Assembly: GCA_033064195.1 (NCBI GenBank)
Contig: JARBJD010000358.1
Coordinates: forward strand, 1 to 64,000
DNA: 64,000 bases
DNA from: Blattamonas nauphoetae
Lineage: Eukaryota > Preaxostyla > Oxymonadida
Direction of reading: 5' to 3'
Shown here: positions 1 to 8,759 of the stretch, one piece after another
Layout of the letters: every line of letters begins with the position of its first letter
How positions within the stretch are numbered: the stretch's first letter is position 1
The notes under the pieces: generated by a model
What the model saw: only the letters and a program-made list of their open reading frames with translations
What the model was told of the DNA's origin: nothing
Databases searched by the model: none
Made by a program: the position numbers and the translations under genes

Positions 1-56
1 AATGAATTGTATTTTATTTTACTTAAATAGACTTCGTCTTCAACACAATTTCAAAA

Positions 57-374
57 TTGCATAAATGGCACCAGGAAGTTTCAACAAACTCAAAAAATAT
101 CGGCAAGCAATTCTTTCAATTCATCAAACCTCTAGCTCCAACATTGCTTCAAGTTGGTGGTGGATTGCTCTCTCAAACGAACAGTAAATTCGGACAAACA
201 GCAGGTGGAATACTCAATGGATTAGGAGGAATGATGGACGTTTATCAACAAAACAAAGCGATCAATCGTCAACAAAAACCGCAGATGATCGAGTACGAAC
301 CTCCACGAAATGGACGATACTCAAATGATGATATGCCACTCTCGTCAAATTCCAAAATTCAATTCAAAGGATAA
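57..374 (+). CDS. Small Gly-rich hydrophobic protein of the virus-like element
   Basis: This open frame of 105 residues has a hydrophobic, glycine-rich middle (about residues 27-60) and a polar C-terminus rich in Gln, Asn and Pro. Such small proteins are common as minor structural components in capsid-bearing elements, but I recognise no family. It lies just upstream of a second small gene and the capsid gene, all on the same strand with short gaps, which suggests a structural gene cluster. A second ATG eight bases downstream, in another frame, opens with the same MAPG residues as the next gene, so the start is uncertain. Confidence 0.5.
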   Translation: MHKWHQEVSTNSKNIGKQFFQFIKPLAPTLLQVGGGLLSQTNSKFGQTAGGILNGLGGMMDVYQQNKAINRQQKPQMIEYEPPRNGRYSNDDMPLSSNSKIQFKG

Positions 375-391
375 ACATTCACTCGTATTCG

Positions 392-412
392 AATATTTTT
401 ATTTGTATTAAA
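392..412 (+). promoter_or_regulatory. AT-rich start-proximal motif
   Basis: The sequence ATTTTTATTTGTATTAAA ends at the ATG of the 99-aa gene. It shares the T-run, ATTTTTGT-like core and AAA-ATG arrangement with sites before other genes of the virus-like element. Confidence 0.55.
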
Positions 413-712
413 ATGGCACCAGGTTGGTTATCAAAATTAGCAGCAGTTGGCAAAAACATACTCAGAGTTGGAGCTCCATTTCTGAATCTCATTCCATTTG
501 TAGGGCCTCTGATTTCAAAGGTAGCACAGACAGGTGTTGAGATGATTCCAGATGTGAAATCGGATCAGCAAATCCATGCAGAAAAGATGGCACAATATGA
601 GCAAGCGATCAATGAAGGAAACACAGCAGTCGCGAACAAGCTCAGAGGAGAAATACTGAGACTAGAAGAAAAGCTGAAGCCGAAAGCGAAGAAACCAAAA
701 AAGAAAAAGTAA
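413..712 (+). CDS. Small membrane-active/core-like protein of the virus-like element
   Basis: This gene encodes 99 residues. The N-terminal half (about residues 5-45) is amphipathic to hydrophobic. The middle, around residues 50-85, is a charged helix, and the protein ends in a Lys/Pro-rich tail. This layout resembles minor capsid or core proteins that bind membrane or DNA in adenovirus-like and Polinton-like particles, but the resemblance is one of composition only. The start is supported by an AT-rich promoter-like motif ending directly at the ATG. It sits 41 nt before the first large capsid-type gene. Confidence 0.55.
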   Translation: MAPGWLSKLAAVGKNILRVGAPFLNLIPFVGPLISKVAQTGVEMIPDVKSDQQIHAEKMAQYEQAINEGNTAVANKLRGEILRLEEKLKPKAKKPKKKK

Positions 713-733
713 CTAGAGTTCAAGCATAAATGT

Positions 734-753
734 AATTTTTTATTTTTGTTAAA
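734..753 (+). promoter_or_regulatory. AT-rich start-proximal motif
   Basis: The sequence AATTTTTTATTTTTGTTAAA ends at the ATG of capsid-type paralog 1. It is the clearest form of the shared motif. Confidence 0.6.
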
Positions 754-2619
754 ATGAACTCACATTTAACACATCTGACAAACAAAAGAACTGGAGCATC
801 ATCATTAACTGGAAACACTACAGGATCAATCAAGTACACTCGAGATGATATTGGTCAAATACAACAACAACTAATGTCTGAACATCACATTAATTACCTC
901 ATGAATGATGGAGCACACAGTACTTCGATTCAGGAATTGAAACCATCAGAGAATGCACGATTCTACACAGGACAAGAGATAATCATTCCACTGACTGGTA
1001 ATCAGGACATTTGTCAAATTGATGATTCATTCATAACGTTCACCATGACTGCAACATTGAGACTCAATAATTGGCAAACTACAGCTGGCAAGATTGGATC
1101 GTACATGAATGAGAGAATCTTCATCTTCGTTGGACTCAAGCATTCTGCATCAATCTTTCGTGACCTTACTGTTCTTCACAACAATCAGAGAATCATCAGC
1201 ACAACAAACAATGATGTCTCAATGGAGTCTCACATCTACAATATGATAAAACCGAAGAGTCAATTGGAGAATCGAAAACATTGTCACACACCTTGGAAAA
1301 ATGCTTGGACTCTTGATGAATCTGTTGCTGGTGTTTATATTCCAATATCTGCTTTCACAACGACGTCAGGAACAGGAGTGTTTCAAGACACTATTGATGT
1401 GCCTATTCGTGTGTCGATTAATCTTGAAGATCTTCTGATATTCTCAGGGATGACTGACTATCCAAAATGTCTCTTTGGCGATTTGAAATTGAGTGTGCAC
1501 ATGAATGAAGATGCGTTTGTTTGTTGTTCTGTAAATCCTGAACTCACTTTGAAAGATACACTATCATCACTCGTCACTGGAACAGCATCAGCACCAACGA
1601 TTAAAGCAGCAATTCTCAATTGTATTCAACATCGTCCTTATTTTCTGAACAATCTCAGAACCTCGTGCACAAAGAACTTCGTTCAAATTGGTCAATCATT
1701 TCTCCAACCAACTGTCACAAAAGACATTGTATGCTCAACAGCCAATGTCGTGACAACAGAACCAGAATTTGTGGATCAGTACATCTCATTGAACGTCACA
1801 AACTATCGAATTGATGATGTGTATTGCATGAGTGCTGGATACAAAATGAAAGATGGTGCGATAAAGAAACTCATGGAGATGTATCAGAATCGTCCTGGAA
1901 CAATTCCGGCAGAAAAGATCTCATTCTATCCATTTCAGAAGGCACCAACGGCAACAGGAATTGATTGTACTCAGCAAATGGTAGTGGTGAATGCAAAGGA
2001 TATTATGCTCCTCTTTCGTCATTACGACAATGAAGTCACTTGCTTCCACAATCCAATGCAGAAGAACATCCAAGTGAATCTACAAAACAGGTATTATCCA
2101 GAACAACCAACGACAACAATTGGAGCTCGTTTCTATCAATTTGCATTATCGACTCTCAATCTCGATTCGTACCTTGCTGTTCCAGATGATTTGGGGCGAT
2201 CACTGACGGATTCTCTCGTTGAAGAGAAACTCACTGGTGACGGAACATATCCAAATGAAACAATGACACGAGTTCGTCCAGTTCATGACAATACTGACTT
2301 CCTTCTGTGCTTCCCAACTCAACGTAGTGGTTGTCCAACGAACTGCAATGATTCGATCAGTTCAAAAGGAAACACTGCTGTCACTTTAAGATCACATCCA
2401 ATCTATCAAGGCAATCTTGACACATACTATAATGTTTACAATCCTAGTCAAAGTGGTGGTGATATGACAATATTTACACATCCTCCAGCACCAATATTAG
2501 CCACAACTGCAACAACGTGGTGGGTACTACGATACTGTAATGGTGAACCAAAAGTTGAGTACTATCCGAATCACACATTGAAAGCGTTGCACAAAGATTT
2601 AGGAATTATTCCAAATTGA
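754..2619 (+). CDS. Major capsid-type protein, paralog 1
   Basis: The protein has 621 residues, the length expected of a double-jelly-roll major capsid protein. It is rich in beta-prone segments and has no signal peptide or membrane segment. It shares a set of spaced motifs with the neighbouring gene at 2667-4361: an N-terminal block followed by F-x-G-x-K and IRD/FRD, a V-x-G-x-Y-(I/V)-P block, a YPxxxFGxL block near the centre, and a C-terminal block with PPAPIL followed by an aromatic run. Two adjacent, diverged copies of one structural fold suggest that two capsid subunits are made. A promoter-like AT motif abuts the ATG. The capsid assignment is inferred from length, context and duplication, and structure prediction would settle it. 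Confidence 0.6.
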   Translation: MNSHLTHLTNKRTGASSLTGNTTGSIKYTRDDIGQIQQQLMSEHHINYLMNDGAHSTSIQELKPSENARFYTGQEIIIPLTGNQDICQIDDSFITFTMTATLRLNNWQTTAGKIGSYMNERIFIFVGLKHSASIFRDLTVLHNNQRIISTTNNDVSMESHIYNMIKPKSQLENRKHCHTPWKNAWTLDESVAGVYIPISAFTTTSGTGVFQDTIDVPIRVSINLEDLLIFSGMTDYPKCLFGDLKLSVHMNEDAFVCCSVNPELTLKDTLSSLVTGTASAPTIKAAILNCIQHRPYFLNNLRTSCTKNFVQIGQSFLQPTVTKDIVCSTANVVTTEPEFVDQYISLNVTNYRIDDVYCMSAGYKMKDGAIKKLMEMYQNRPGTIPAEKISFYPFQKAPTATGIDCTQQMVVVNAKDIMLLFRHYDNEVTCFHNPMQKNIQVNLQNRYYPEQPTTTIGARFYQFALSTLNLDSYLAVPDDLGRSLTDSLVEEKLTGDGTYPNETMTRVRPVHDNTDFLLCFPTQRSGCPTNCNDSISSKGNTAVTLRSHPIYQGNLDTYYNVYNPSQSGGDMTIFTHPPAPILATTATTWWVLRYCNGEPKVEYYPNHTLKALHKDLGIIPN

Positions 2620-2646
2620 AAACAGTAAAAGAAAATATTGATATTG

Positions 2647-2666
2647 TATTTTTTATTTTTCTATAA
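2647..2666 (+). promoter_or_regulatory. AT-rich start-proximal motif
   Basis: The sequence TATTTTTTATTTTTCTATAA ends at the ATG of the capsid-type paralog 2 region and matches the motif at 734-753 closely. Confidence 0.6.
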
Positions 2667-4361
2667 ATGAGAAGTATCAGATCAAATCAATCCAAACCAA
2701 CATCGACATTAATTGAGCAAATCGAAGTGCAATCATATCTGCCAAAACAATGGTATTCAGAACCTCACATCTACTCCATCCAAGAAGTACATCCCACAAA
2801 TCCTCCCATGCCATGCAGAATTGGAGATGAGATTGAAGTCCCACTGTGCTATGACGGATATGATGTGACTGAGTTTTCGAAGAGTCATTTGCGAATTGAT
2901 CTAACGATTACTGTTCCATATACATATCCATCAGATGCAGATGCTTCAGAGTCAGCTGGATTGTACGGAATGTTCTACGGTTACAAATCATCATCAGATG
3001 CCATTCGAGACATGAGACTGGTTGACAGTAAAGGAAACATTATTGATAATACACTCCAGAATAATCATATTCACGAATCATTTCTGTATCACACTTTCAA
3101 GTCGTATGAAGAGAAAAACAATATGAAGCATTGCTATAGTCTTTTTGAAAATGTTCAGAGAATGGATCCAAGTGTGTGTGGATTCTACTATGTTCCAACA
3201 CTCAATGGGCAGAAAAAACCATACACTGCAACGATTCCACTGGTTATTCCGTTTGTGAATCTCCTTCCACTGAGTACGTTTGATCAGTATCCAAATTCGA
3301 TCTTCGGAAATTTACGTTTGAGATTTCATTTGACCACTGATTCACTTGTGTATTGTCCCATTCGAACTTCAACTGTTGTAAGAAAAACACTTGAGATGAT
3401 GAAAGATCGATATCCAGATAAAGACGAGCCTCGTCTCGCACCAGAAGGGCAAATGAGTCTCATGTTCGATGGAGAATACTCGAATTTGACACAGGAATTT
3501 ACACAAATTGGTAATCCAATACTTCAATTCGATGACAATATAATGCCTTCTGTGAATTCATTTTACATTTCATATATCAAAACCAAATCCTTCACAGCCA
3601 CTGTTCTTTCATCTTCGATAGATACAGTGTCTTCGATTTGTTACGTATATCAAATCACTGATGCAACGAAGCAGTCACTCTTCAACACATATTCAAAGAC
3701 TCTGTATGTCCTGAAAGCTGAAAGAATTGACACTCAATCATTTCAATCACAAGCAACAGCAATGGGAGTGAGATCAAACATCAGTATCAAGCTCAACAAT
3801 CTCATGAATCTTATGTGCTTATTCCCTGAAAGACCAAATGAATGTACAGTCTTCAGAAATCCTCATTATGTTGGTCAATTTGAAATGCTTGGATCCAACT
3901 TTCCCAATTTCCCGATGTCAACACTCTCGCCAGAGTTCTATCAAATGATGATGGTGAATGGTGATTTTATCGGTTGTTCCGCGACGGAAGAGTTTGAGAA
4001 TTCAATCTGTATGTCACGCAATTCTACCTGTTTTGGAAAGGAGTTCAAGAGAACCAGAGCATGAACGGATGCTACTAGTTTCACGTTCATGGTTCCAACT
4101 GATCGAAGTGAAATTGCTGGTGGAGAAGAAGGTATTTCAACAGCAGAATCAGTGAATATTGTCTTCAGAGGATCACCAATCAATCAGGGAGAACTCGATC
4201 CATATTTCACTTCAACTCCAGAAGGACCTCCTCCACCAATATTGGCATTGCATCAAGCTACATACTGGCTGTTCTGGATTGAGAATGGACAACCACGAGT
4301 GCGATATGTCATTGATCGTCGACTCCAAGAAGCATATGAAGAAGTGAAGAGAGGGTATTGA
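2667..4361 (+). pseudogene. Capsid-type protein region, paralog 2 (broken)
   Basis: This region is a diverged paralog of the preceding capsid-type gene. The same motif blocks appear in the same order: IRD after F-x-G-x-K, CGFYYVP, YPxxxFGNLR in the middle, and a C-terminal PPPPIL block followed by an aromatic run. It lies 47 nt behind paralog 1, on the same strand, and is preceded by the same AT-rich motif. The copy appears broken (about one break). It is reported here as a fossil region and not as a joined protein. Confidence 0.6.
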
Positions 4362-4373
4362 ATAGAACAACTA

Positions 4374-4394
4374 TTATATTTTATTTTTGTAGAA
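4374..4394 (+). promoter_or_regulatory. AT-rich start-proximal motif
   Basis: A TATATTTTATTTTTGTAGAA stretch lies a few bases upstream of the 136-aa gene. The core ATTTTTGTA is the same as at the other sites. Confidence 0.5.
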
Positions 4395-4401
4395 AACAAC
4401 G

Positions 4402-4812
4402 ATGGTGAAGCGATACTTCTCAATTCAGAATTCTCACACTGCTCAATTACCTCCTGATTTTACCAATTCTCGAAATCAAAAGTACATCTACTTCCTCGAC
4501 TGCAAACTCATTCATGTGAAGGAAGAAATAACTGGTAACTCAACTGTCATTTCAAAAGATATTCCTCAGCACATCACAATTCATGGTGATTGGATCCAGA
4601 CTGATGCATTCAATGACTCGTTTGTTGCTTTCAGTAACGAACAGATTGCGAAGCGAAAGAAGTGGGAATTAAGTACTCGACAATCAATAGTGAAGATCTG
4701 GTTCAAAGACAGTTCTGGTGAATCAATTGAGATGGAAACTACGGAAACAATCAATGGAAAAATAATCAAAGAGTATTATGAATTTCTGGTTGATCTCATG
4801 TTGGAATACTAA
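4402..4812 (+). CDS. Unknown 136-aa protein of the virus-like element
   Basis: This is a complete frame of 136 residues, soluble and mixed alpha/beta in composition, without signal peptide or membrane segment. I recognise no family. It follows the capsid-type genes on the same strand, 40 nt after the second one, and has the AT-rich promoter-like motif just upstream (4374-4394). Its last 17 nt overlap the end of the convergent S74 gene, the tight packing expected of a virus-like gene cluster. It may be a minor structural or assembly protein, but nothing in the sequence shows this directly. Confidence 0.5.
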   Translation: MVKRYFSIQNSHTAQLPPDFTNSRNQKYIYFLDCKLIHVKEEITGNSTVISKDIPQHITIHGDWIQTDAFNDSFVAFSNEQIAKRKKWELSTRQSIVKIWFKDSSGESIEMETTETINGKIIKEYYEFLVDLMLEY

Positions 4813-5674
4813 CCAGTGAATTATATTTTTGTATCAGTTCATTGATGAGTGTCTGTTGTTGCCCGACAATGTTACTCAGTTCCTGAATTGCTTTGATACA
4901 GAAGCAAGAGAGTTCTGCATAATCTACTTGAAGACAGTCTGGATTGGAATCATTCACGACTTCAGGAAATATTTCTTGGATCTGTTGTGCAATTACACCA
5001 ATGTGTTTCTTCTCACTTTCCTTCTTCAAGCATTCACATTTCTCTTTGCAGTTCTTCAAGAGTTCTTCATCTGTCTCATTTTCTATTTGCTTTGTGACTT
5101 TGCTGATCTTCGAGTCGAATGTGTTGAACTGATACTGCACGATTTCCACTTTATTCAGTTGTTCAAGAACATCGGGGTACGGTTCAATATTTCTTTTCAC
5201 TCTTCTGTCTGACAGTTGAGAAAAACTTCCTGTTGTGGATATTGAAAACACTCCTGAACCAGTATCTTCATCGTAGTCATACAAAGCTGGTGAGTCACAC
5301 GGTGACCACATAATAATGCCATCACCATTGAACTGAATTCCTGAGGTTTCTGAAATCGATTGTGAAATTGAAATGCCAGACTTAAATGTTGATGCCGGAT
5401 ATGTTCCAGGATACTTCGGAAGTGATCCTTCTGAGATATTCCACTTCGCTCCATTCACATTGATCAATCCTCCAATTTCTGGTGTCGTGATCGATCCATT
5501 TGTGCTCACCACTTTTTGGATTGATGATATCGCTGTCTTATGTGCTTCTGTTGTCTTCTGAAGTGTGTCTATCACTGATGAATTCTCGTTGGTTGTTGAG
5601 AGATTATGATCAATCATTTTCTCAATCATTTGTGAATTGTATTTTTGTCGATTCATTTTTGGTTGCTCTTTCAT
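4796..5674 (-). CDS. Protein with C-terminal S74 intramolecular chaperone domain
   Basis: The C-terminal half, from about residue 155 on, is a recognisable peptidase S74 domain. It starts with SDRRVKRNI, continues with a helix containing the conserved Q-Y-F pattern, then the I-G-V-I-A-Q-x-I block followed by FPEVV, and ends in a predicted trimeric coiled coil. In phage tailspikes and in eukaryotic MYRF this domain drives trimerisation and then cuts itself off. The N-terminal part (about residues 10-50) looks like a coiled-coil stalk, followed by a beta-rich segment. This suggests a trimeric fibre or spike of the virus-like particle. I chose the ATG at 5674 because an AT-rich promoter-like stretch lies directly before it; an upstream ATG would add 11 residues. 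The gene overlaps the start of the 70-aa gene upstream. Confidence 0.8.
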   Translation of the reverse strand: MKEQPKMNRQKYNSQMIEKMIDHNLSTTNENSSVIDTLQKTTEAHKTAISSIQKVVSTNGSITTPEIGGLINVNGAKWNISEGSLPKYPGTYPASTFKSGISISQSISETSGIQFNGDGIIMWSPCDSPALYDYDEDTGSGVFSISTTGSFSQLSDRRVKRNIEPYPDVLEQLNKVEIVQYQFNTFDSKISKVTKQIENETDEELLKNCKEKCECLKKESEKKHIGVIAQQIQEIFPEVVNDSNPDCLQVDYAELSCFCIKAIQELSNIVGQQQTLINELIQKYNSLVSIPT

Positions 5675-5834
5675 TGGAAATAAAATTCTTGATTCTCTCG
5701 TGAACATACGTCACCGGCACATTATTTCTGACATACCCAGAGACTAGTGAACAGTTCTCTTCTCTCATTGATTCAAGTAATGCTTGTTCTGAACATACTC
5801 GACGTCTTTCGCTGTACATCGCAGTTGGATTCAT
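5622..5834 (-). CDS. Small 70-aa protein of the virus-like element
   Basis: This short frame has a good AT-rich promoter-like motif ending exactly at its ATG (5835-5860 on the minus strand). The motif is nearly identical to the one before the gene at 7867-8130, and it is the main reason to believe the gene is real. The product is charged and soluble, and no family is recognised. Its end overlaps the beginning of the S74 gene by about 50 nt, so the two may be expressed together. Confidence 0.45.
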   Translation of the reverse strand: MNPTAMYSERRRVCSEQALLESMREENCSLVSGYVRNNVPVTYVHERIKNFISNERATKNESTKIQFTND

Positions 5835-5860
5835 TTAATACAAATTAAAAAATTCAAAAA
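5835..5860 (-). promoter_or_regulatory. AT-rich start-proximal motif, minus strand
   Basis: On the minus strand TTTTTTAATTTGTATTAA ends at the ATG of the 70-aa gene. It is nearly identical to the site at 8131-8157. Confidence 0.55.
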
Positions 5861-5999
5861 TGAAAATTCTTTCGTTGTTTTCTCAGTTTTGGATTTTGTC
5901 TCTCAGATCGAGGATCAATGGGTTCGATCACTCAATTCTCAAGAGTGATAGTTTCGTTCTGATTTGTCGCGTTTTGGATTCTCCGGAACTGTAGGATCA

Positions 6000-6248
6000 T
6001 CATGGTATGCTCCGTTTTTTGAAGATTCCGGACTTTTGCAGAGATATGCGGAGTTTCACAGACGGTCTCAGATCTCGGAAAAAGTATGCATTCTTCATCA
6101 TTTCACTCTCATTTTCTTCTTGTTTTAGACTTGTTTTCTCTGTTTTTGATTGAATTGTAACCTCATTCTCATTCGCTACCATCTCATTTTTGACCTCACT
6201 TCCGTCTTCGTTTTCTCGTTGTTTATTGTTTGTAACCACTTCATTCAT
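6000..6248 (-). CDS. Possible 82-aa acidic protein, weak support
   Basis: An open frame with an N-terminal half rich in Glu, Asn and Lys and a basic C-terminal part. No family is recognised and the AT-rich start motif seen at other genes of this element is poor here. Its C-terminal coding stretch lies in one arm of a direct repeat whose second arm is at about 6300-6385, which argues that the frame may be incidental. Confidence 0.3.
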   Translation of the reverse strand: MNEVVTNNKQRENEDGSEVKNEMVANENEVTIQSKTEKTSLKQEENESEMMKNAYFFRDLRPSVKLRISLQKSGIFKKRSIP

Positions 6249-6385
6249 GTTTCTTTCGACTAAACTTTTTCTCTAATACAACACACTAATTTCCGTTAAG
6301 TGAAGATTCCGGACTTTTACCGAGATCTCACTTTCAACGGCTCACTTCATATCTCGGAATTTTTCCGTAATCTTCATCATATCAC
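6015..6385. repeat. Direct repeat pair inside the virus-like element
   Basis: A stretch beginning GAAGATTCCGGACTTTT occurs at about 6017 and again at about 6302. In both arms 'tctcgga' and 'cttcatca' follow at similar spacing over about 75-85 nt. The arms have diverged, so the repeat is not recent. Its role is unknown; it could be a remnant of a terminal or origin-type repeat. Confidence 0.5.
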
Positions 6386-6581
6386 GTACATTTTTGATCA
6401 CTTTTTGTTGTTTTTAAGAGAGAAAAACCGGAACACAGACCTAATTTTCACTATTGGTGTCACATTTCACACCGTTTTCACGATCGTCATTTTCCCTCTC
6501 AGTTTCATACTTGCCCGTTTCATTGTTGGTTGTTTCGCTTTCATTTACTCTGTTTTTGTGAAAAAGTTGATGAAAACTTGA
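6300..6581 (+). CDS. Possible 93-aa membrane protein, weak support
   Basis: The frame has a strongly hydrophobic C-terminal half (about residues 48-85) that could form one or two membrane segments. The first 30 residues are encoded by the second arm of a direct repeat shared with 6015-6090. No family is recognised and there is no clear promoter-like motif. It may be a small viral-type membrane protein or a chance frame. Confidence 0.3.
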   Translation: MKIPDFYRDLTFNGSLHISEFFRNLHHITYIFDHFLLFLREKNRNTDLIFTIGVTFHTVFTIVIFPLSFILARFIVGCFAFIYSVFVKKLMKT

Positions 6582-7562
6582 CTAAAATGATGTGCTAGTG
6601 AAGTGAGAACGGCCCACAAAATGGAAGTGATATGAGCAAAATGAAGAGGAATGATGAACTAATTCGAGGTGAAATGGGGAGAGAAAGTGATGAAATGAAA
6701 GGGACTACAGTCTGTTTTGAAGTGACAAAAACGGTCAAAAGCTGTGAAATGACGAATCAAAAAAGTGAAATTTTGAGACAACTATCCGACAAAAAATTCT
6801 GAAAATTTGAGCACACCTTCCTCTAACAACGAGAAAGAAGGCGCAATATGTGAAAATCGGGGCAAAAATCTAATAGTGTGCAAGTTGTGAAGAAAAGAGT
6901 CGTCAAAACGGTGAAGTGAAGAACCAACAAAATGAAACTAAGGAAATGCACTATACGTCTCGCGTTGACTTATGTTCGTTAAAATGATGCAATAACGGAG
7001 TAAATGAAGTGAAAGTAGTGAAATGTGAAAATTCATGAAAAAGTGTCCGAATGTAGAGGTGTCAAAAGTTTTCAGAGATGAATGACACAAAAAGACGCCA
7101 ACTAGCGTTTTCACACCCAAAAACACCGTAAGACGACGAAAAGTGATCAAAAGGACATAGTCCCGAACGTCCATACCTTTTCTAAAAAAATCTCAAAAAC
7201 GCGAAAAACCTCAATGGGTCGGATCAAACCAAAAATCTCAGAAGTGCTTTTTATCGAAAATCCTACCTTTCAAAATGATTTCCGTCACAATCAAACGTGT
7301 TTGAACACAATTTGAGCCATATAGCGGTTCATAGTAGCAAAATCGGAACATCGACTTTTTGGTCACTTTTGGACCAAAGTTCGGTACACAGTTCGACGAA
7401 TGCTCAACCGATTTTGATCAAACCTCTTTGATCGATGACCTACTGTGTCCCCGAGATTTTAGAATTTTTTCAGAATTTTTCGAAATGGTTCTCACATTGG
7501 ATTTCATTGATTTGTGGTCAAAAATAGATTTTCAGTAGTTTCAAGACCTTTCATGGTACTTT
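6582..7562. other. Gene-poor AT-rich stretch of the virus-like element
   Basis: No convincing coding frame is seen. The first half is dominated by short, irregular repeats of GTGAAGTGAAATGA-like words, and the second half by runs of A and T. I found no clear terminal inverted repeat. The stretch could hold replication or packaging signals, or decayed genes. Confidence 0.4.
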
Positions 7563-7866
7563 TCAAGTGAGGACGGTCTCCAAAATACAACCAATTGTCC
7601 AAGCGAACGTAGTACTCATTCTTTGTTCGTAAATCGCGATATTTGAATGGCTCAAGTACCTTTGTGTATGTTCCAATGAGTTCACAATTCTCTTTTTCAA
7701 TTCATTTTCAACAAACGATTGTGTGTATCGTTTTCGTTTGTTCTGATGAGTTCTGAATCCTTTCATCCATTTTGATGGGATCACTATCCATTCAATTCCT
7801 TCATGTCGATATGTTACTGGAGTACTTGAATGAGTGTATTCAGAAATGAGTTCACAATTCTCATTT
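7563..7866 (-). other. Degenerate repeats related to the adjacent small gene
   Basis: Treated as part of the fossil element. The stretch contains at least two diverged copies of a block of about 170 nt that includes 'gagttcacaattctc' (about 7678 and 7849). One frame contains a motif, KGFRTHQNKRKRY, similar to KGYRPHLNRQKY in the gene at 7867-8130. This suggests an old tandem duplication of that small gene or of its 3' part. Confidence 0.4.
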
Positions 7867-8130
7867 TCATTGATTCAATAAGCTTCTCTTTGTACAACGA
7901 TTTGCTGGTCGAAGATATTTCTGGCGATTCAGATGTGGTCTGTATCCTTTGACGAAACTATTGACGTACACTTGATAAGTTTCATCTGGTTTCTCTTCGA
8001 GATAGTATTCGAAAGTGCTTCCTGTGAGATATGTTGTTCCTTGTCGATTGAGAGTTGGAGGTGATTTCATTTTCAAATCTTCTTTGTCCAAAATTTCCAG
8101 TAGTTGTGTTGGTGTCAAGACGCTGCTCAT
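7867..8130 (-). CDS. Small 87-aa protein of the virus-like element
   Basis: This frame starts MSSVLTPTQ and has a basic C-terminal third. The AT-rich promoter-like motif ends directly at the ATG (8131-8157) and matches that before the 70-aa gene at 5834. This supports both the start and the reality of the gene. No domain is recognised. The conserved KGYRPHLNRQKY segment is repeated in degraded form just downstream, so the gene has been duplicated at least once. Confidence 0.5.
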   Translation of the reverse strand: MSSVLTPTQLLEILDKEDLKMKSPPTLNRQGTTYLTGSTFEYYLEEKPDETYQVYVNSFVKGYRPHLNRQKYLRPANRCTKRSLLNQ

Positions 8131-8157
8131 TTTATACAAATTAAAAAATTGAATAAA
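8131..8157 (-). promoter_or_regulatory. AT-rich start-proximal motif, minus strand
   Basis: On the minus strand TTTTTTAATTTGTATAAA ends at the ATG of the 87-aa gene. It is nearly identical to the site at 5835-5860. Confidence 0.55.
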
Positions 8158-8427
8158 AAAAGAAATCGACGTTGTTTTCTAAAAGTACTCAAAATTTGTT
8201 TCAAAAAAGACACTTTTCAAGAGGTCCGTTTTTCGCCTTTATTTTTGAATTTACGGCCAAATATTGACTACTCTGAAATGTCAATATTTTCAGTAGTAAG
8301 TGAGATGGAAATTAGAATGAGTCATATTAAAAAAAATCAATTGGCTCTGAGATTCAAAATGATTTCTCGTTCCAATTCTCCTAGGAGTATCACCGATGCC
8401 AGTTTGGTTCCCATTTCGCTTATACCA
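8158..8427. other. Junction between virus-like element and hAT 3' end
   Basis: No gene is seen. The first part is AT-rich and continues the character of the virus-like element. The part nearest 8427 should include the 3' untranslated and terminal sequence of the hAT transposon. I could not find a terminal inverted repeat or 8-bp duplication marking the border. Confidence 0.35.
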
Positions 8428-8745
8428 CTACTGTCCGATTCTGTGAATTGCTCGAAGCAGCTCGGGCTTTGTGTGATACCTTGTTGTGCCAATTGTTCTT
8501 CTCATTCGTGCAATTTCTCGCTCGCAGGATGCTTCGGATGCAGGGGTGACTTGTAGTGCACACGCAAAAAGTGAAAATTGAGCGATCAGTTTGGCGTTGA
8601 GGAGAGTCTCGTTCTGAGAGAAAAGAACCGAATTAAATTCATTGATCCGGGCATTTTCACGCCAAAAATCGTAACAGCTTTCGTTTAGTGAGTGATCATA
8701 CGGAAACCGTTGGCGTCCTTCCAGCCATCCCGCATAGATGCTCAC
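8428..8745 (-). pseudogene. hAT transposase, C-terminal part (split by MULE)
   Basis: This is the last 105 or so residues of a hAT-superfamily transposase. It carries the typical C-terminal dimerisation block: an alanine-rich P-A-S-E-A-S-C-E-R-E segment, then RMRR and LLRA near the end, with stop TAG at 8428. Its N-terminal part lies 14 kb away at 22828-24922 on the same strand. Both pieces meet the inserted MULE at the 9-bp sequence GATGCTCAC, which reads V-S-I on the minus strand. The frame is the same on both sides, so removing the insert and one 9-bp copy restores one continuous frame of about 789 residues. The gene is therefore inactive only because of the insertion, as far as I can see. 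Confidence 0.85.
8737..8745 (+). repeat. Target-site duplication, left copy (MULE)
   Basis: GATGCTCAC; the same nine bases follow the right terminal repeat at 22828-22836. Both copies encode V-S-I in the interrupted hAT gene. Confidence 0.92.
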
Positions 8746-8759
8746 GGGTGACTCAATTT

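Larger units (their letters stand above)
1..8150. mobile_element. Capsid-bearing virus-like element (Polinton/Maverick- or adintovirus-like), partial at window edge
   Basis: Treated as a fossil. The block is clearly more AT-rich than the rest of the window. It carries closely packed, mostly unspliced genes on both strands: two related large capsid-type genes, two small hydrophobic or basic proteins, a protein with an S74 chaperone domain and several short genes. Most are preceded within about 30 nt by an AT-rich motif of the form T-rich + ATTTTTGTA + AAA. No polymerase, integrase, ATPase or protease gene is visible; these may lie left of the window. The left end is cut off and the right end is only approximate (8131-8427), because no terminal repeat was found. 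Most frames are still open, with about one or two breaks, so the copy looks young. The family assignment rests on gene content and capsid-like architecture and is tentative. Confidence 0.7.

Noticed and set aside
1-8150. LTR retroelement
   Set aside because: No reverse transcriptase, integrase or long terminal repeat is seen. The gene content is capsid-type with S74.
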